This document shows positions 7,926 to 14,929 of a DNA stretch of 64,000 nucleotides, one piece after another (position 1 is the first letter of the stretch; every line of letters begins with the position of its first letter). The stretch comes from Geminocystis sp050753365 (lineage in GTDB: Bacteria; Cyanobacteriota; Cyanobacteriia; Cyanobacteriales; Cyanobacteriaceae), in the NCBI RefSeq assembly GCF_050753365.1, contig NZ_JBLZFY010000009.1, forward strand, positions 1 through 64,000, in the 5' to 3' direction. The position numbers and the translations under genes were made by a program. The notes below the pieces were generated by a model. That model searched no databases. It saw only the letters and a list, made by a program, of their open reading frames with translations, and had not been told where the DNA came from.

Positions 7926-8248
7926 GCCTTTATCGAGAAGCTATTAAAAAATTATTAATCGAATATACCGCATCAGAAAAATATGATGATGATTGCGAAT
8001 GTCAGTTAATTTTTGATGAAAAAAAAGATCATTATTTATGGTTAGAATTAGGTTGGAATGATCAGAGAAGAATTTACTATACTGTAATTCATTTTGATAT
8101 TAAAAATGGTAAGATATGGTTACAGCAAAATGCTACGGATTTAAACCCTGCGGAGGATTTAATTGAATTAGGAGTTCAACGAGAGGATATTATTTTAGGT
8201 TTACAACCGCCTCATAAACGCCCCTATACTAACTATGGAGTGGCTTAA
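7913..8248 (+). CDS. xisI: XisI-family protein
   Basis: 111 residues with the family landmarks DKLSLYREAIKKLL, RDHYLW-type KDHYLWLELGW, KNGKIWLQQNATD, EDIILGLQPP and a C-terminal NYGVA. XisI is the obligate partner of XisH. Its start codon lies inside the end of xisH. An unpaired second xisI occurs at 27319. The pair sits between ycf46 and ycf35 and looks like an inserted cassette. Confidence 0.9.
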   Translation: MDKLSLYREAIKKLLIEYTASEKYDDDCECQLIFDEKKDHYLWLELGWNDQRRIYYTVIHFDIKNGKIWLQQNATDLNPAEDLIELGVQREDIILGLQPPHKRPYTNYGVA

Positions 8249-8389
8249 CTTGATTCCTGATTGGTTCGTAGTTAGGGCTTTAGCCCTTAAAATGTCTATT
8301 ATACAGGTTCGATCGAACCCTCCTTAAAAAAGCAGAGTGTTTACCTTGTCATCATGAAAGGCGGTTTATGAGTCGAAACCATTATCCCA

Positions 8390-8445
8390 ACGTGTAATAA
8401 ATTACACGTCTAACAGATTCCGTTAACTAAAGTTAACTCAATTTC
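8390..8445 (+). repeat. Two-hairpin dispersed repeat, copy 1
   Basis: Hairpin A is ACGTGTAAT-AA-ATTACACGT (8390-8409). Hairpin B is GTTAAC-TAAA-GTTAAC (8422-8437). TAACAGATTCC joins them and CTCAATTT follows. Related copies at 22392, 44447, 48461 and 55114 differ in the arms but mostly keep the pairing. Confidence 0.7.
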
Positions 8446-8499
8446 TCGGAAAAATATTAGATTTTTTTCTAAACAAAATAATTATCGATCGATCGAACT

Positions 8500-8874
8500 A
8501 TGTCACATTTTACTACTATCAAAGTTCAAATAAAAAACGGCAAAATTTTACATAAAACCTTACAAGAGTTGGGTTATACCGTTGAAACGAATACCAACGT
8601 CAGAGGCTATCTAGGGAAAAAAACCAACGCAGAATATGTTATCCGTCAAAAGAATGGCTATGATTTGGGCTTCCGCCGTCAAGGGGATAATTATGAATTA
8701 GTGGCGGACTTTTGGGGGGCTGAAATTGATCAAACCAAATTTATTAATGACATTTCTCAGAAATATGCTCGTTATACTTTAATGGAGGAGGTAGAAAAAC
8801 AAGGTTTCAACATCGAGGAGGAGGAAACCTTAGAAGACGGCACTTTAAGGGTTGTTGTCGGTAGATGGGTTTAA
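8500..8874 (+). CDS. ycf35: Ycf35 (DUF1257) protein
   Basis: 124 residues beginning MSHFTTIKVQIKNGKIL, with GYLGKKTNAEYVIRQ and a central YDLGFRRQGDNYELVADFWG, the DUF1257/Ycf35 pattern found in cyanobacteria and algal plastids. It is a small soluble protein of unknown biochemical function. A DUF2997 protein, its usual genomic companion, is 2.4 kb downstream at 11290, apparently separated by later insertions. A HIP1 palindrome lies just before the start codon. Confidence 0.9.
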   Translation: MSHFTTIKVQIKNGKILHKTLQELGYTVETNTNVRGYLGKKTNAEYVIRQKNGYDLGFRRQGDNYELVADFWGAEIDQTKFINDISQKYARYTLMEEVEKQGFNIEEEETLEDGTLRVVVGRWV

Positions 8875-8952
8875 CAGAATTTAATAAAATATTTTCGTTG
8901 AAGATCAATTTCTCATATAATTCTAATTAAAGAGAAGCGAAACACAAACCCC

Positions 8953-9768
8953 ATGTCAGAAAATAAACAACCCCGCAAATACGATGCGGTTATCGGCACA
9001 CAACCTCAATCCCCTATGTATGGTGCAGTCATGGGAGGAATTGATGGACTTAAAAACCGATTTAAGTCAGTGGAAGATGTCTCTGAGAAAGCAAAGATAT
9101 TAGAAGAAGCCCTACAGTATGAAGAAGAAGGAGAAAAATATCTCTTAGAAATACTCGAAAAGGAAAAAGAAAGAGAGATATTATTACAAGCCTATACACT
9201 TTTGAATAATCAAAATAAAGTAACTATTGAAGAAATTAGAATATTTAGAGAAAATAAGGAGTATTTTGTTGTTCAGAAGAAATTAAAACTGCTAAAAATA
9301 CTTTATACAATAAGTGATAAAAATCCTTGGATAGAATTACCTTTAAGTGAAGAAGATGGTGCTATAAAATACTATTTACAAAGTTACATTTCTTTAGAAG
9401 AAGCTAGAGTAGAGGGTCAAAAAAGATTAGCAGAGGCTCAAAAATCATTAGCAGAGGCTCAAAAAAGAGCAGCAGAGGCTCAAAAATCATTAGCAGAGAC
9501 TCGCACTAAAATCTCAGCTAGGAGAGAATTACATAAAGTTCAACAAAGGTTTAATTCGACTGAGGATGCTAATTTAAAAGCAGAAATCCTACCAGAAGCG
9601 TTACAGTATCAAGAAGAAGGAGTAAACTTTATTTTAAAAGTAGCTGAAACTACCAATGAAAAAGAAATCTTAGCTGTAGCCTATGATTTATTAAAGGATA
9701 AACAAGAATCAAAAATTCAGAATGTTTTATTAAGTCTAAAAACAAAACATCCTTGGTTATTACCTTAG
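8953..9768 (+). CDS. KYDAV-domain protein with helical repeats and coiled coil
   Basis: 271 residues. The first ~65 residues (RKYDAVIGTQPQ, PMYGAVMGGIDGLKNRF, KILEEALQYEEEG) are almost identical to the pentapeptide protein at 4300, also at DNA level. A coiled coil built of the heptad-like units RLAEAQK, SLAEAQK and RAAEAQK follows at about residues 155-180. Near the C-terminus the helical module recurs (VQQRFNSTEDANLKAEILPEALQYQEEG ... EILAVAYDLL), so the protein has an internal duplication. There is no catalytic motif and no signal peptide. Function unknown; probably an adaptor. Confidence 0.75.
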   Translation: MSENKQPRKYDAVIGTQPQSPMYGAVMGGIDGLKNRFKSVEDVSEKAKILEEALQYEEEGEKYLLEILEKEKEREILLQAYTLLNNQNKVTIEEIRIFRENKEYFVVQKKLKLLKILYTISDKNPWIELPLSEEDGAIKYYLQSYISLEEARVEGQKRLAEAQKSLAEAQKRAAEAQKSLAETRTKISARRELHKVQQRFNSTEDANLKAEILPEALQYQEEGVNFILKVAETTNEKEILAVAYDLLKDKQESKIQNVLLSLKTKHPWLLP

Positions 9769-9882
9769 TTTAGTTCGAGACAGTACCACGGATTTAGCTA
9801 ACCATAATAATTGCTTGGGTTTATCACAAATAAATTCCCGTGATAAAATAATAATTAAAGAAATAATAAAATTAACAAAATT

Positions 9883-10089
9883 ATGACCATATCAACAGAT
9901 CAAACATACGAAACTTATCCCAAACCTACCCTAGAAGAATTAGAAAATGCTGAATTAATTATAGCTGAAGCCTTGCAAGAACTTGAATTAGAGCCGAAAA
10001 AAACAGCTCAACAAATTTGGAGAGAGTTTGAAGAAGTAAGGAAGAAAATTATCAGGCAATATAACAATGTTAGATGCGATCAATCGTAA
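9883..10089 (+). CDS. Small acidic protein upstream of higA-like gene
   Basis: 68 residues, Glu-rich and predicted helical (ENAELIIAEALQELELEPKKTAQQIWREFEEVRKKIIRQY). It overlaps the HigA-like gene by 23 bases, so the two are coupled. It does not look like HigB, being acidic with no conserved HigB residues. It could be a novel partner of the downstream antitoxin-like protein or a regulatory leader peptide. Confidence 0.5.
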   Translation: MTISTDQTYETYPKPTLEELENAELIIAEALQELELEPKKTAQQIWREFEEVRKKIIRQYNNVRCDQS

Positions 10090-10465
10090 TCTTTATACCG
10101 AATTATTAACAAAAACTGCACCTAAAATTATTGAAACCGAAGCAGAATACGAGAAAGTTTTAACAGAAATTGAACAACTTTTATTTAATCAAAATAGAAC
10201 GATCGAAGAAGATACATTATATGATTTATTGGTGATATTAGTCGAAAAATATGAAACAGAAAATCATTCTTTAGACGTTGCAACTCCTAATCAAATTTTA
10301 CAACATCTCATGGAAGCTCGATCGATTAATGACTCAGACTTATTAAACATTTTTGGTAGTCAAGAAATCCTCACAAAAATTAAAGAAGGTAGTTGTGCTA
10401 TCAATGCTAATCAAGCTGAGGCTTTAGCAGATTATTTTCATGTTTCCCCTAGTTTATTTTTATGA
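10067..10465 (+). CDS. HigA-like antitoxin / helix-turn-helix protein
   Basis: 132 residues. The N-terminal half is helical (ETEAEYEKVLTEIEQLLF, DLLVILVEKYETENH). The C-terminal half is an XRE-type helix-turn-helix: ATPNQILQHLMEARSINDSDLLNIFGSQEILTKIKEGSCAINANQAEALADYFHVSPSLFL, the pattern of the Synechocystis-type HigA antitoxins. No HigB toxin is adjacent. The only coupled gene is the 68-residue protein upstream. Confidence 0.7.
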   Translation: MLDAINRNLYTELLTKTAPKIIETEAEYEKVLTEIEQLLFNQNRTIEEDTLYDLLVILVEKYETENHSLDVATPNQILQHLMEARSINDSDLLNIFGSQEILTKIKEGSCAINANQAEALADYFHVSPSLFL

Positions 10466-10483
10466 AATTATGTTTTTAATAAT

Positions 10484-10873
10484 TTAATCCCAAATAATTT
10501 GTATATCATAAGAAGTAAAAGCTGTATCTTTACTTATTATAGGCATTTTTTCTACTATGCTTTGAGCAATTAACAATCTATCAAAAGGATCATTATGATG
10601 AAAAGGTAAACGAGTTACTGTAGATATTTGTTGAAGATTTATTGGTAAAAGTTTATAGTCTTTTAATGTTAATTTTTCTTCAATATATTCTTCTAAAGGT
10701 AGAGCTAATGTTAACTTTCCTTTACTTTGTTTAATACCCATTTCCCATATACTTACTAAACTAATAAATTTAGTTTCTTCCTCATTTTCCATTAATAGCC
10801 TTACTTTATCACTCAATTTAACATCCCCTGAGAAAAACCAAATTAGAGCATGAGTATCTAATAAATAGTTCAT
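10484..10873 (-). CDS. PIN-domain (VapC-type) toxin
   Basis: 129 residues opening MNYLLDTHALIWFF, with the first acidic residue at D6, a central SIWEMGIKQSKGK and a C-terminal HHNDPFDRLLIAQ, the acidic cluster of PIN-domain ribonucleases. Such toxins cleave tRNA or other RNA and are held inactive by the linked antitoxin. The start codon overlaps the stop codon of the antitoxin gene by one base (TAATG). Confidence 0.88.
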   Translation of the reverse strand: MNYLLDTHALIWFFSGDVKLSDKVRLLMENEEETKFISLVSIWEMGIKQSKGKLTLALPLEEYIEEKLTLKDYKLLPINLQQISTVTRLPFHHNDPFDRLLIAQSIVEKMPIISKDTAFTSYDIQIIWD

Positions 10874-11100
10874 TATATATATTCTTGAAAATCGTCTAAT
10901 GGTTCGTCAAAATCGTCACTAATAGCAATAATATCTTTATCACTGCCAAATAATGGAGGACGTTTTTTAACTTGTTTTATGGAGCTTAATTTAACAATAG
11001 GTTGATGATTCTTCGTAATAATAATATCTTTCCCTTTAGCGGCTATTTCTAGTAATTGGTTAATGTGCAATACGGCTTGATCTATTTCAATAGTTTCCAT
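10873..11100 (-). CDS. Phd/YefM-type antitoxin
   Basis: 75 residues. METIEIDQAVLHINQLLEIAAKGKDIIITKNHQPIVKL is the Phd/YefM DNA-binding fold, and the acidic C-terminus (AISDDFDEPLDDFQEYI) would wrap the toxin. It is immediately upstream of, and translationally coupled to, the PIN toxin. Autorepression through the region just upstream (11101-11125) is expected. Confidence 0.85.
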   Translation of the reverse strand: METIEIDQAVLHINQLLEIAAKGKDIIITKNHQPIVKLSSIKQVKKRPPLFGSDKDIIAISDDFDEPLDDFQEYI

Positions 11101-11157
11101 TTTTTTCTATTATTATATTATATGACTTACATATTTGTACTAAAAATCAAGATTTAG

Positions 11158-11188
11158 GAGATTGCTTCGTGCCTCGCAATGACAGAAT
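11158..11188 (-). repeat. Dispersed repeat, inverted orientation
   Basis: GAGATTGCTTCGTGCCTCGCAATGACAG is the reverse of the TGTCATTGCGAGG...GAAGCAATCTC family. It sits just upstream of the antitoxin gene. Confidence 0.55.
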
Positions 11189-11289
11189 ATCAACAGTATT
11201 GTTTTAGATATATTCATCATAACTAATTTTTTTCTAACACGAGAAGGAAGTATAATTTAAAGTGTCCAAAAGTAAAAACAAAGTGACTT

Positions 11290-11508
11290 ATGGCAGAATA
11301 TCAACGGATAGAGTATCAAATCGGTAAAGATGGTAAAATCACAGAAAGAGTAATTGATGCCAGTGGTAACAGTTGTTTGCAACCCACCCAAGCATTAGAG
11401 GAAGCATTAGGAGAAATTGAATCAAGGGAATTACTCCCCGAATATTACGAAGGGGAAGAAATCTTAACTACCGATAATCTTCAACGATCGAAATCTATTA
11501 ATAATTAG
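11290..11508 (+). CDS. DUF2997-family protein
   Basis: 72 residues: MAEYQRIEYQIGKDGKITERVIDASGNSC followed by an acidic helix (TQALEEALGEIESRELLPEYYEGEE). This is the DUF2997 pattern. In cyanobacteria it commonly accompanies DUF1257/Ycf35 genes. Here the two are separated by toxin-antitoxin-like genes, so the ancestral cluster seems to have been interrupted. Confidence 0.75.
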   Translation: MAEYQRIEYQIGKDGKITERVIDASGNSCLQPTQALEEALGEIESRELLPEYYEGEEILTTDNLQRSKSINN

Positions 11509-11581
11509 TTTTTATCTGCTAATATTAAAGTATTAATAGTCAAAGTTTTTCTAAGTTTTCTAAGGGTAAATATAAGGAATT

Positions 11582-12172
11582 ATGGATTTTTCTCATATAT
11601 TAACAGGTATCGTTTTTTGGTTAATAATTAGTATATTTTTCTTGATCACTTTTGGTTCATCATCTGGGAAAAATGATCATAAATTTAGCCTTGCAAAAAA
11701 ATCTCCATCTAACACAACAAAAGAGAATAATTTAAACGATTTAAACAATAATGATAACAGAGAAGAAATAATTAATTTGCAGAAACAATGTCAACGATTA
11801 CGAGAAGAATTAGAAGCTCAATCGAGCCTGTTAAAAAGTGATTTTCGTAGTGAAACTTTTGAACAATTACAGCCTTTATTAACTAACTATCCTACTGCCC
11901 GTAAGATGGCAAAAACAAAACCAGATTTACCTGCCAAAAATTTGATCTCTTTATTTACATCCCTAGAAAATTTGTTAGAAAATTGGGGTTATGAAACCAT
12001 CGGGAAACCTTGGGAGAAAGTAAATTACAATCCTCAAATTCATCAAGCCGATAGTGATGATATTGAAGTAGGGGAATCGGTTTATATTCGTTTTGTGGGC
12101 TACCGTGACGGCGATAATATCCTTTATCCTGCTAAAGTAAGTCTCAATCTTCCTCCCAATTTACAAAGTTAA
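11582..12172 (+). CDS. Membrane-anchored GrpE-like nucleotide-exchange factor
   Basis: 196 residues. A hydrophobic N-terminal helix (ILTGIVFWLIISIFFLITFG) is followed by an Asn-rich linker, a coiled coil (about 60-95) and a C-terminal domain with GrpE-like features: SLENLLENWGYETIGKPWEKVNYNPQIHQADS and then VRFVGYRDGD-type beta strands (IRFVGYRDGDNILYPAKVSL). GrpE proteins release ADP from Hsp70. An Hsp70-like gene follows at 12946, separated only by a toxin-antitoxin pair, which supports the assignment. It is divergent from canonical GrpE. Confidence 0.65.
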   Translation: MDFSHILTGIVFWLIISIFFLITFGSSSGKNDHKFSLAKKSPSNTTKENNLNDLNNNDNREEIINLQKQCQRLREELEAQSSLLKSDFRSETFEQLQPLLTNYPTARKMAKTKPDLPAKNLISLFTSLENLLENWGYETIGKPWEKVNYNPQIHQADSDDIEVGESVYIRFVGYRDGDNILYPAKVSLNLPPNLQS

Positions 12173-12252
12173 TTTACTTTTATGAATGATGAATAAATTA
12201 GCTAATTAGCAAAAAATTACTATTAAAATAATTTATGTAGAGGTTATAGAAA

Positions 12253-12519
12253 ATGGAAGCAACAAAACTCAAAGGAATTGTTAATCAGAAAGGACAATTA
12301 ATTATAGAAGAAAGTATTAATCTTAGTCCGGGAGAAGTGGAAATTGTTATCTTAAAAATAGATAATTTAACTAACACAGAAATTAGCATTAAATCTCAAA
12401 CTATTAAACATCGTAGTCAAACTTTTAAAGACTTATTAGAAAATCAATCTCCCACAGATGAAAATTTTAATGTTGATGGTAAAAAATGGGATTATTTAAA
12501 AGATAAATATAATTTATGA
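12253..12519 (+). CDS. Antitoxin of a PIN-toxin pair
   Basis: 88 residues. The N-terminus (MEATKLKGIVNQKGQLIIEESINLSPGEVEIVIL) resembles short AbrB/DUF104-like DNA-binding strands. The C-terminus (FNVDGKKWDYLKDKYNL) is the toxin-binding tail. Its stop codon overlaps the start codon of the PIN gene (ATGA at 12516-12519). Confidence 0.7.
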   Translation: MEATKLKGIVNQKGQLIIEESINLSPGEVEIVILKIDNLTNTEISIKSQTIKHRSQTFKDLLENQSPTDENFNVDGKKWDYLKDKYNL

Positions 12520-12932
12520 AAGTTCTGATTGATACCAATATTATTTTAGATTTAGCCTTAATTAGATTGCCTTTTTATGAAGAAGCAGACGAAATCTTTT
12601 ATTTAATTGAAGAAGAAAAAATAGAAGGTTTTATTAGTGCGACTACCTTAACTGATATTTATTATATCCTTCGTAAACAAAAAGGAAAAGAGTGGACATT
12701 TCAATTTTTAAAACGATTAACTAATCTTTGTAAAATTAATCCTATCAACGAAATAATTATTATTGAAGCCTTAAATAATAGCTATAAAGATTTTGAAGAT
12801 GATATTCAATATTATTCTGCTATTATTAATAATCTGGATGTAATTGTTACTCGAAATATTAAAGATTTTCCTAACAATAATTTACCTATTTTAACACCCT
12901 CTCAATTATTATTAATAATTCTTAATTCCTAA
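12516..12932 (+). CDS. PIN-domain toxin
   Basis: 138 residues opening MKVLIDTNIILDLALIRLPFYEEA, with further acidic positions in DFEDDIQYYSA and a terminal VTRNIKDFPNNNLPILTPSQLL, as in the PIN family with DUF-type antitoxins. It is expected to be a Mg-dependent ribonuclease. It is translationally coupled to the antitoxin and ends 13 bases before the Hsp70-like gene. The cassette thus sits between a GrpE-like gene and its probable Hsp70 partner. Confidence 0.85.
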   Translation: MKVLIDTNIILDLALIRLPFYEEADEIFYLIEEEKIEGFISATTLTDIYYILRKQKGKEWTFQFLKRLTNLCKINPINEIIIIEALNNSYKDFEDDIQYYSAIINNLDVIVTRNIKDFPNNNLPILTPSQLLLIILNS

Positions 12933-12945
12933 TTCCTCATCATTT

Positions 12946-14544
12946 ATGACTACTGTAGCGATCGATTTTGGCACAAGTAACACTGTTGTTAGTATTATCG
13001 AACCCGATACCAAAGAAGCAAAATCCCTCCGTTTTGAGAAAATGTCTAAGGTATTTCGGATGAAACTTAATAACGACTCAGTGTCAGAAATCCCCGTCAT
13101 ACCTAGCTTAGTCTTTATCAAAGAAGGACATGAGTTTATCTTAGGAGAACAAGTGCGCACTCGTCGGTTAGGATGTAGTAAACCTGAACGGTTTTTTAAA
13201 GCCTTTAAAAGAGATTTAGCCGCCGAATATCGCTCTCCTGCGAGGATAATAGAAGGTAAAGAATACCCCAGTGAAACAGTAGCAGAAATATTTTTAAAAG
13301 AAATTTGGCAACAACTAAAATTACAGCATTTAAACCCCTCTCAAGTAATATTTACCGTGCCAGTGGGAGGCTTTGAAAGTTACTCGAATTGGTGTCGTGA
13401 CTTAGCTACAGCATTAGGTATTGAAAAAGTGCAGTTAGTGGATGAATCCACCGCCGCCGCCTTTGGTTATGCCGTGAAAAAACCTAATACCCTAGTTTTA
13501 GTTGTGGACTTTGGAGGAGGTACATTAGATCTTAGTTTAGTGCGTACGATCGCATCTTCTTCTCAAGTCAAGGAATTAAAAGGGGAAGTAATCGCTAAAA
13601 CTCAAGCCTATGTAGGTGGTGAAGATATTGATATTTGGTTGATAGAAGACTATTTGAAAAAACAAGGCATTGCCAAAAAGGATTTAAGTAATGTTGCTTG
13701 GCAAAATTTACTAGAAATAGCTGAACGTATTAAGATTAAACTATCCCATACTGAACAAGCAAAGGAAAGTTGGTTAGATGAAGATACTTTTATTGCCTAT
13801 GATATAGTGTTCGATCGACAACAACTAACAGAAATCTTAGAAACTCAACAACTATTACCTCAATTACGGAATTGTCTCGATGAAGTTATTGAGATGTCAA
13901 TAGGTAAGGGCATCAATAAAAAACAGATTGAAAAAGTAGTTTTAGTCGGTGGTAGTTGTTTAATTGCCCCCGTAAGAGAATTAATTACTTCTTATTTTGG
14001 CAGGGAAAAAGTGTTGATAAATAAGCCTTTTGAAGCTGTTTCTCATGGTGCTTTAACCCTTAATTCACTAGAAACCATTGATGATCATTTATATCATAGC
14101 TACGCCCTTCGTACATGGAATCCTTTAACCCAAGAATATGTCTATAATCCTTTATTTCGATCGGGATTACAATATCCTTGTGAATTGGAACATCCCTTAA
14201 TCCTACAATGTGCTAACAACGGACAAGATGCCATTTATTTGGATATTGGGCAAGTGGTAGAAATGGGCAAAGCTGAACTTAGTTACGATCGTACAGGAAA
14301 AATGACCAGTGGTATAGTTAAATCTCAAAATACCTATAAATCTCTTACCTACGAATTGGATTGGCAAGGAAACATTGTTAAGTCCGCCTGTATTGCTCAA
14401 TTAAATCCCGTTGGCACTGTAGGGAAAGATCGTCTTAAAATACATCTGGAAATAGATTCTAACCGAATGTTGTTAGTTACTGTGACTGATATTCTGACTC
14501 AAGAAGTGTTAGTCTATAAGAAATCGATCGTACATTTATATTAA
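12946..14544 (+). CDS. Hsp70-family protein (DnaK-like)
   Basis: 532 residues, about 100 shorter than DnaK. The actin-like ATPase domain is complete: phosphate-1 loop AIDFGTSNTVVSI near the start, phosphate-2 loop VVDFGGGTLDLSLV around residue 187, and adenosine motif VVLVGGSCLIAPVRELI around residue 330. The C-terminal ~140 residues are a shortened, divergent beta domain without a DnaK helical lid or EEVD-like tail. Probably a specialised cyanobacterial Hsp70. A GrpE-like gene lies upstream. Confidence 0.85.
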   Translation: MTTVAIDFGTSNTVVSIIEPDTKEAKSLRFEKMSKVFRMKLNNDSVSEIPVIPSLVFIKEGHEFILGEQVRTRRLGCSKPERFFKAFKRDLAAEYRSPARIIEGKEYPSETVAEIFLKEIWQQLKLQHLNPSQVIFTVPVGGFESYSNWCRDLATALGIEKVQLVDESTAAAFGYAVKKPNTLVLVVDFGGGTLDLSLVRTIASSSQVKELKGEVIAKTQAYVGGEDIDIWLIEDYLKKQGIAKKDLSNVAWQNLLEIAERIKIKLSHTEQAKESWLDEDTFIAYDIVFDRQQLTEILETQQLLPQLRNCLDEVIEMSIGKGINKKQIEKVVLVGGSCLIAPVRELITSYFGREKVLINKPFEAVSHGALTLNSLETIDDHLYHSYALRTWNPLTQEYVYNPLFRSGLQYPCELEHPLILQCANNGQDAIYLDIGQVVEMGKAELSYDRTGKMTSGIVKSQNTYKSLTYELDWQGNIVKSACIAQLNPVGTVGKDRLKIHLEIDSNRMLLVTVTDILTQEVLVYKKSIVHLY

Positions 14545-14929
14545 TAAGCTGGAACATAAGGTTCGTGTAACCAACTACAACTCACGAGAAAACTAAGCCT
14601 AGTCGAGATGCCACTCTTATCTTCATCATTTTATAGTTCACTCAAGTCCTTTCTAAGTATAATTGTTCATCATAAGCAATTTTCAGCATGAGAATTTTGT
14701 TATGGTATCTAAGTTGAAATTCTGCGTTCCATAACTAATAACTGAGTTATCATCAACATAACACTGTCTAAAATTAAAACCGAATAGGATTTACGCAGGA
14801 GTAACAATATTCTGTCATTCCGAGCAAAGCGAAGGAATCTCAAACCCCTTATTTTTTTTTACAAATGCGTGAGTCTTAACCTAATTTATTTAGCAGTAAG
14901 ATATTTGAAACTTGACATTAATCCTCACC
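14545..14929. other. Intergenic region with one dispersed repeat
   Basis: No gene is seen. The only recognisable element is the TGTCATTCCGAGC-type repeat at 14809-14845. The rest is AT-rich with stop codons in all frames. Confidence 0.5.
14809..14845 (+). repeat. Dispersed TCTGTCATTCCGAGC...GAAGGAATCTC repeat
   Basis: TCTGTCATTCCGAGCAAAGC followed by GAAGGAATCTC. Same family as 1801 and 7402. It precedes the transglutaminase-like gene by about 85 bases. Confidence 0.55.

Noticed and set aside
8281..8330. tRNA-like GGTTCGATCGAACC
   Set aside because: It is a HIP1-type palindrome without cloverleaf arms.
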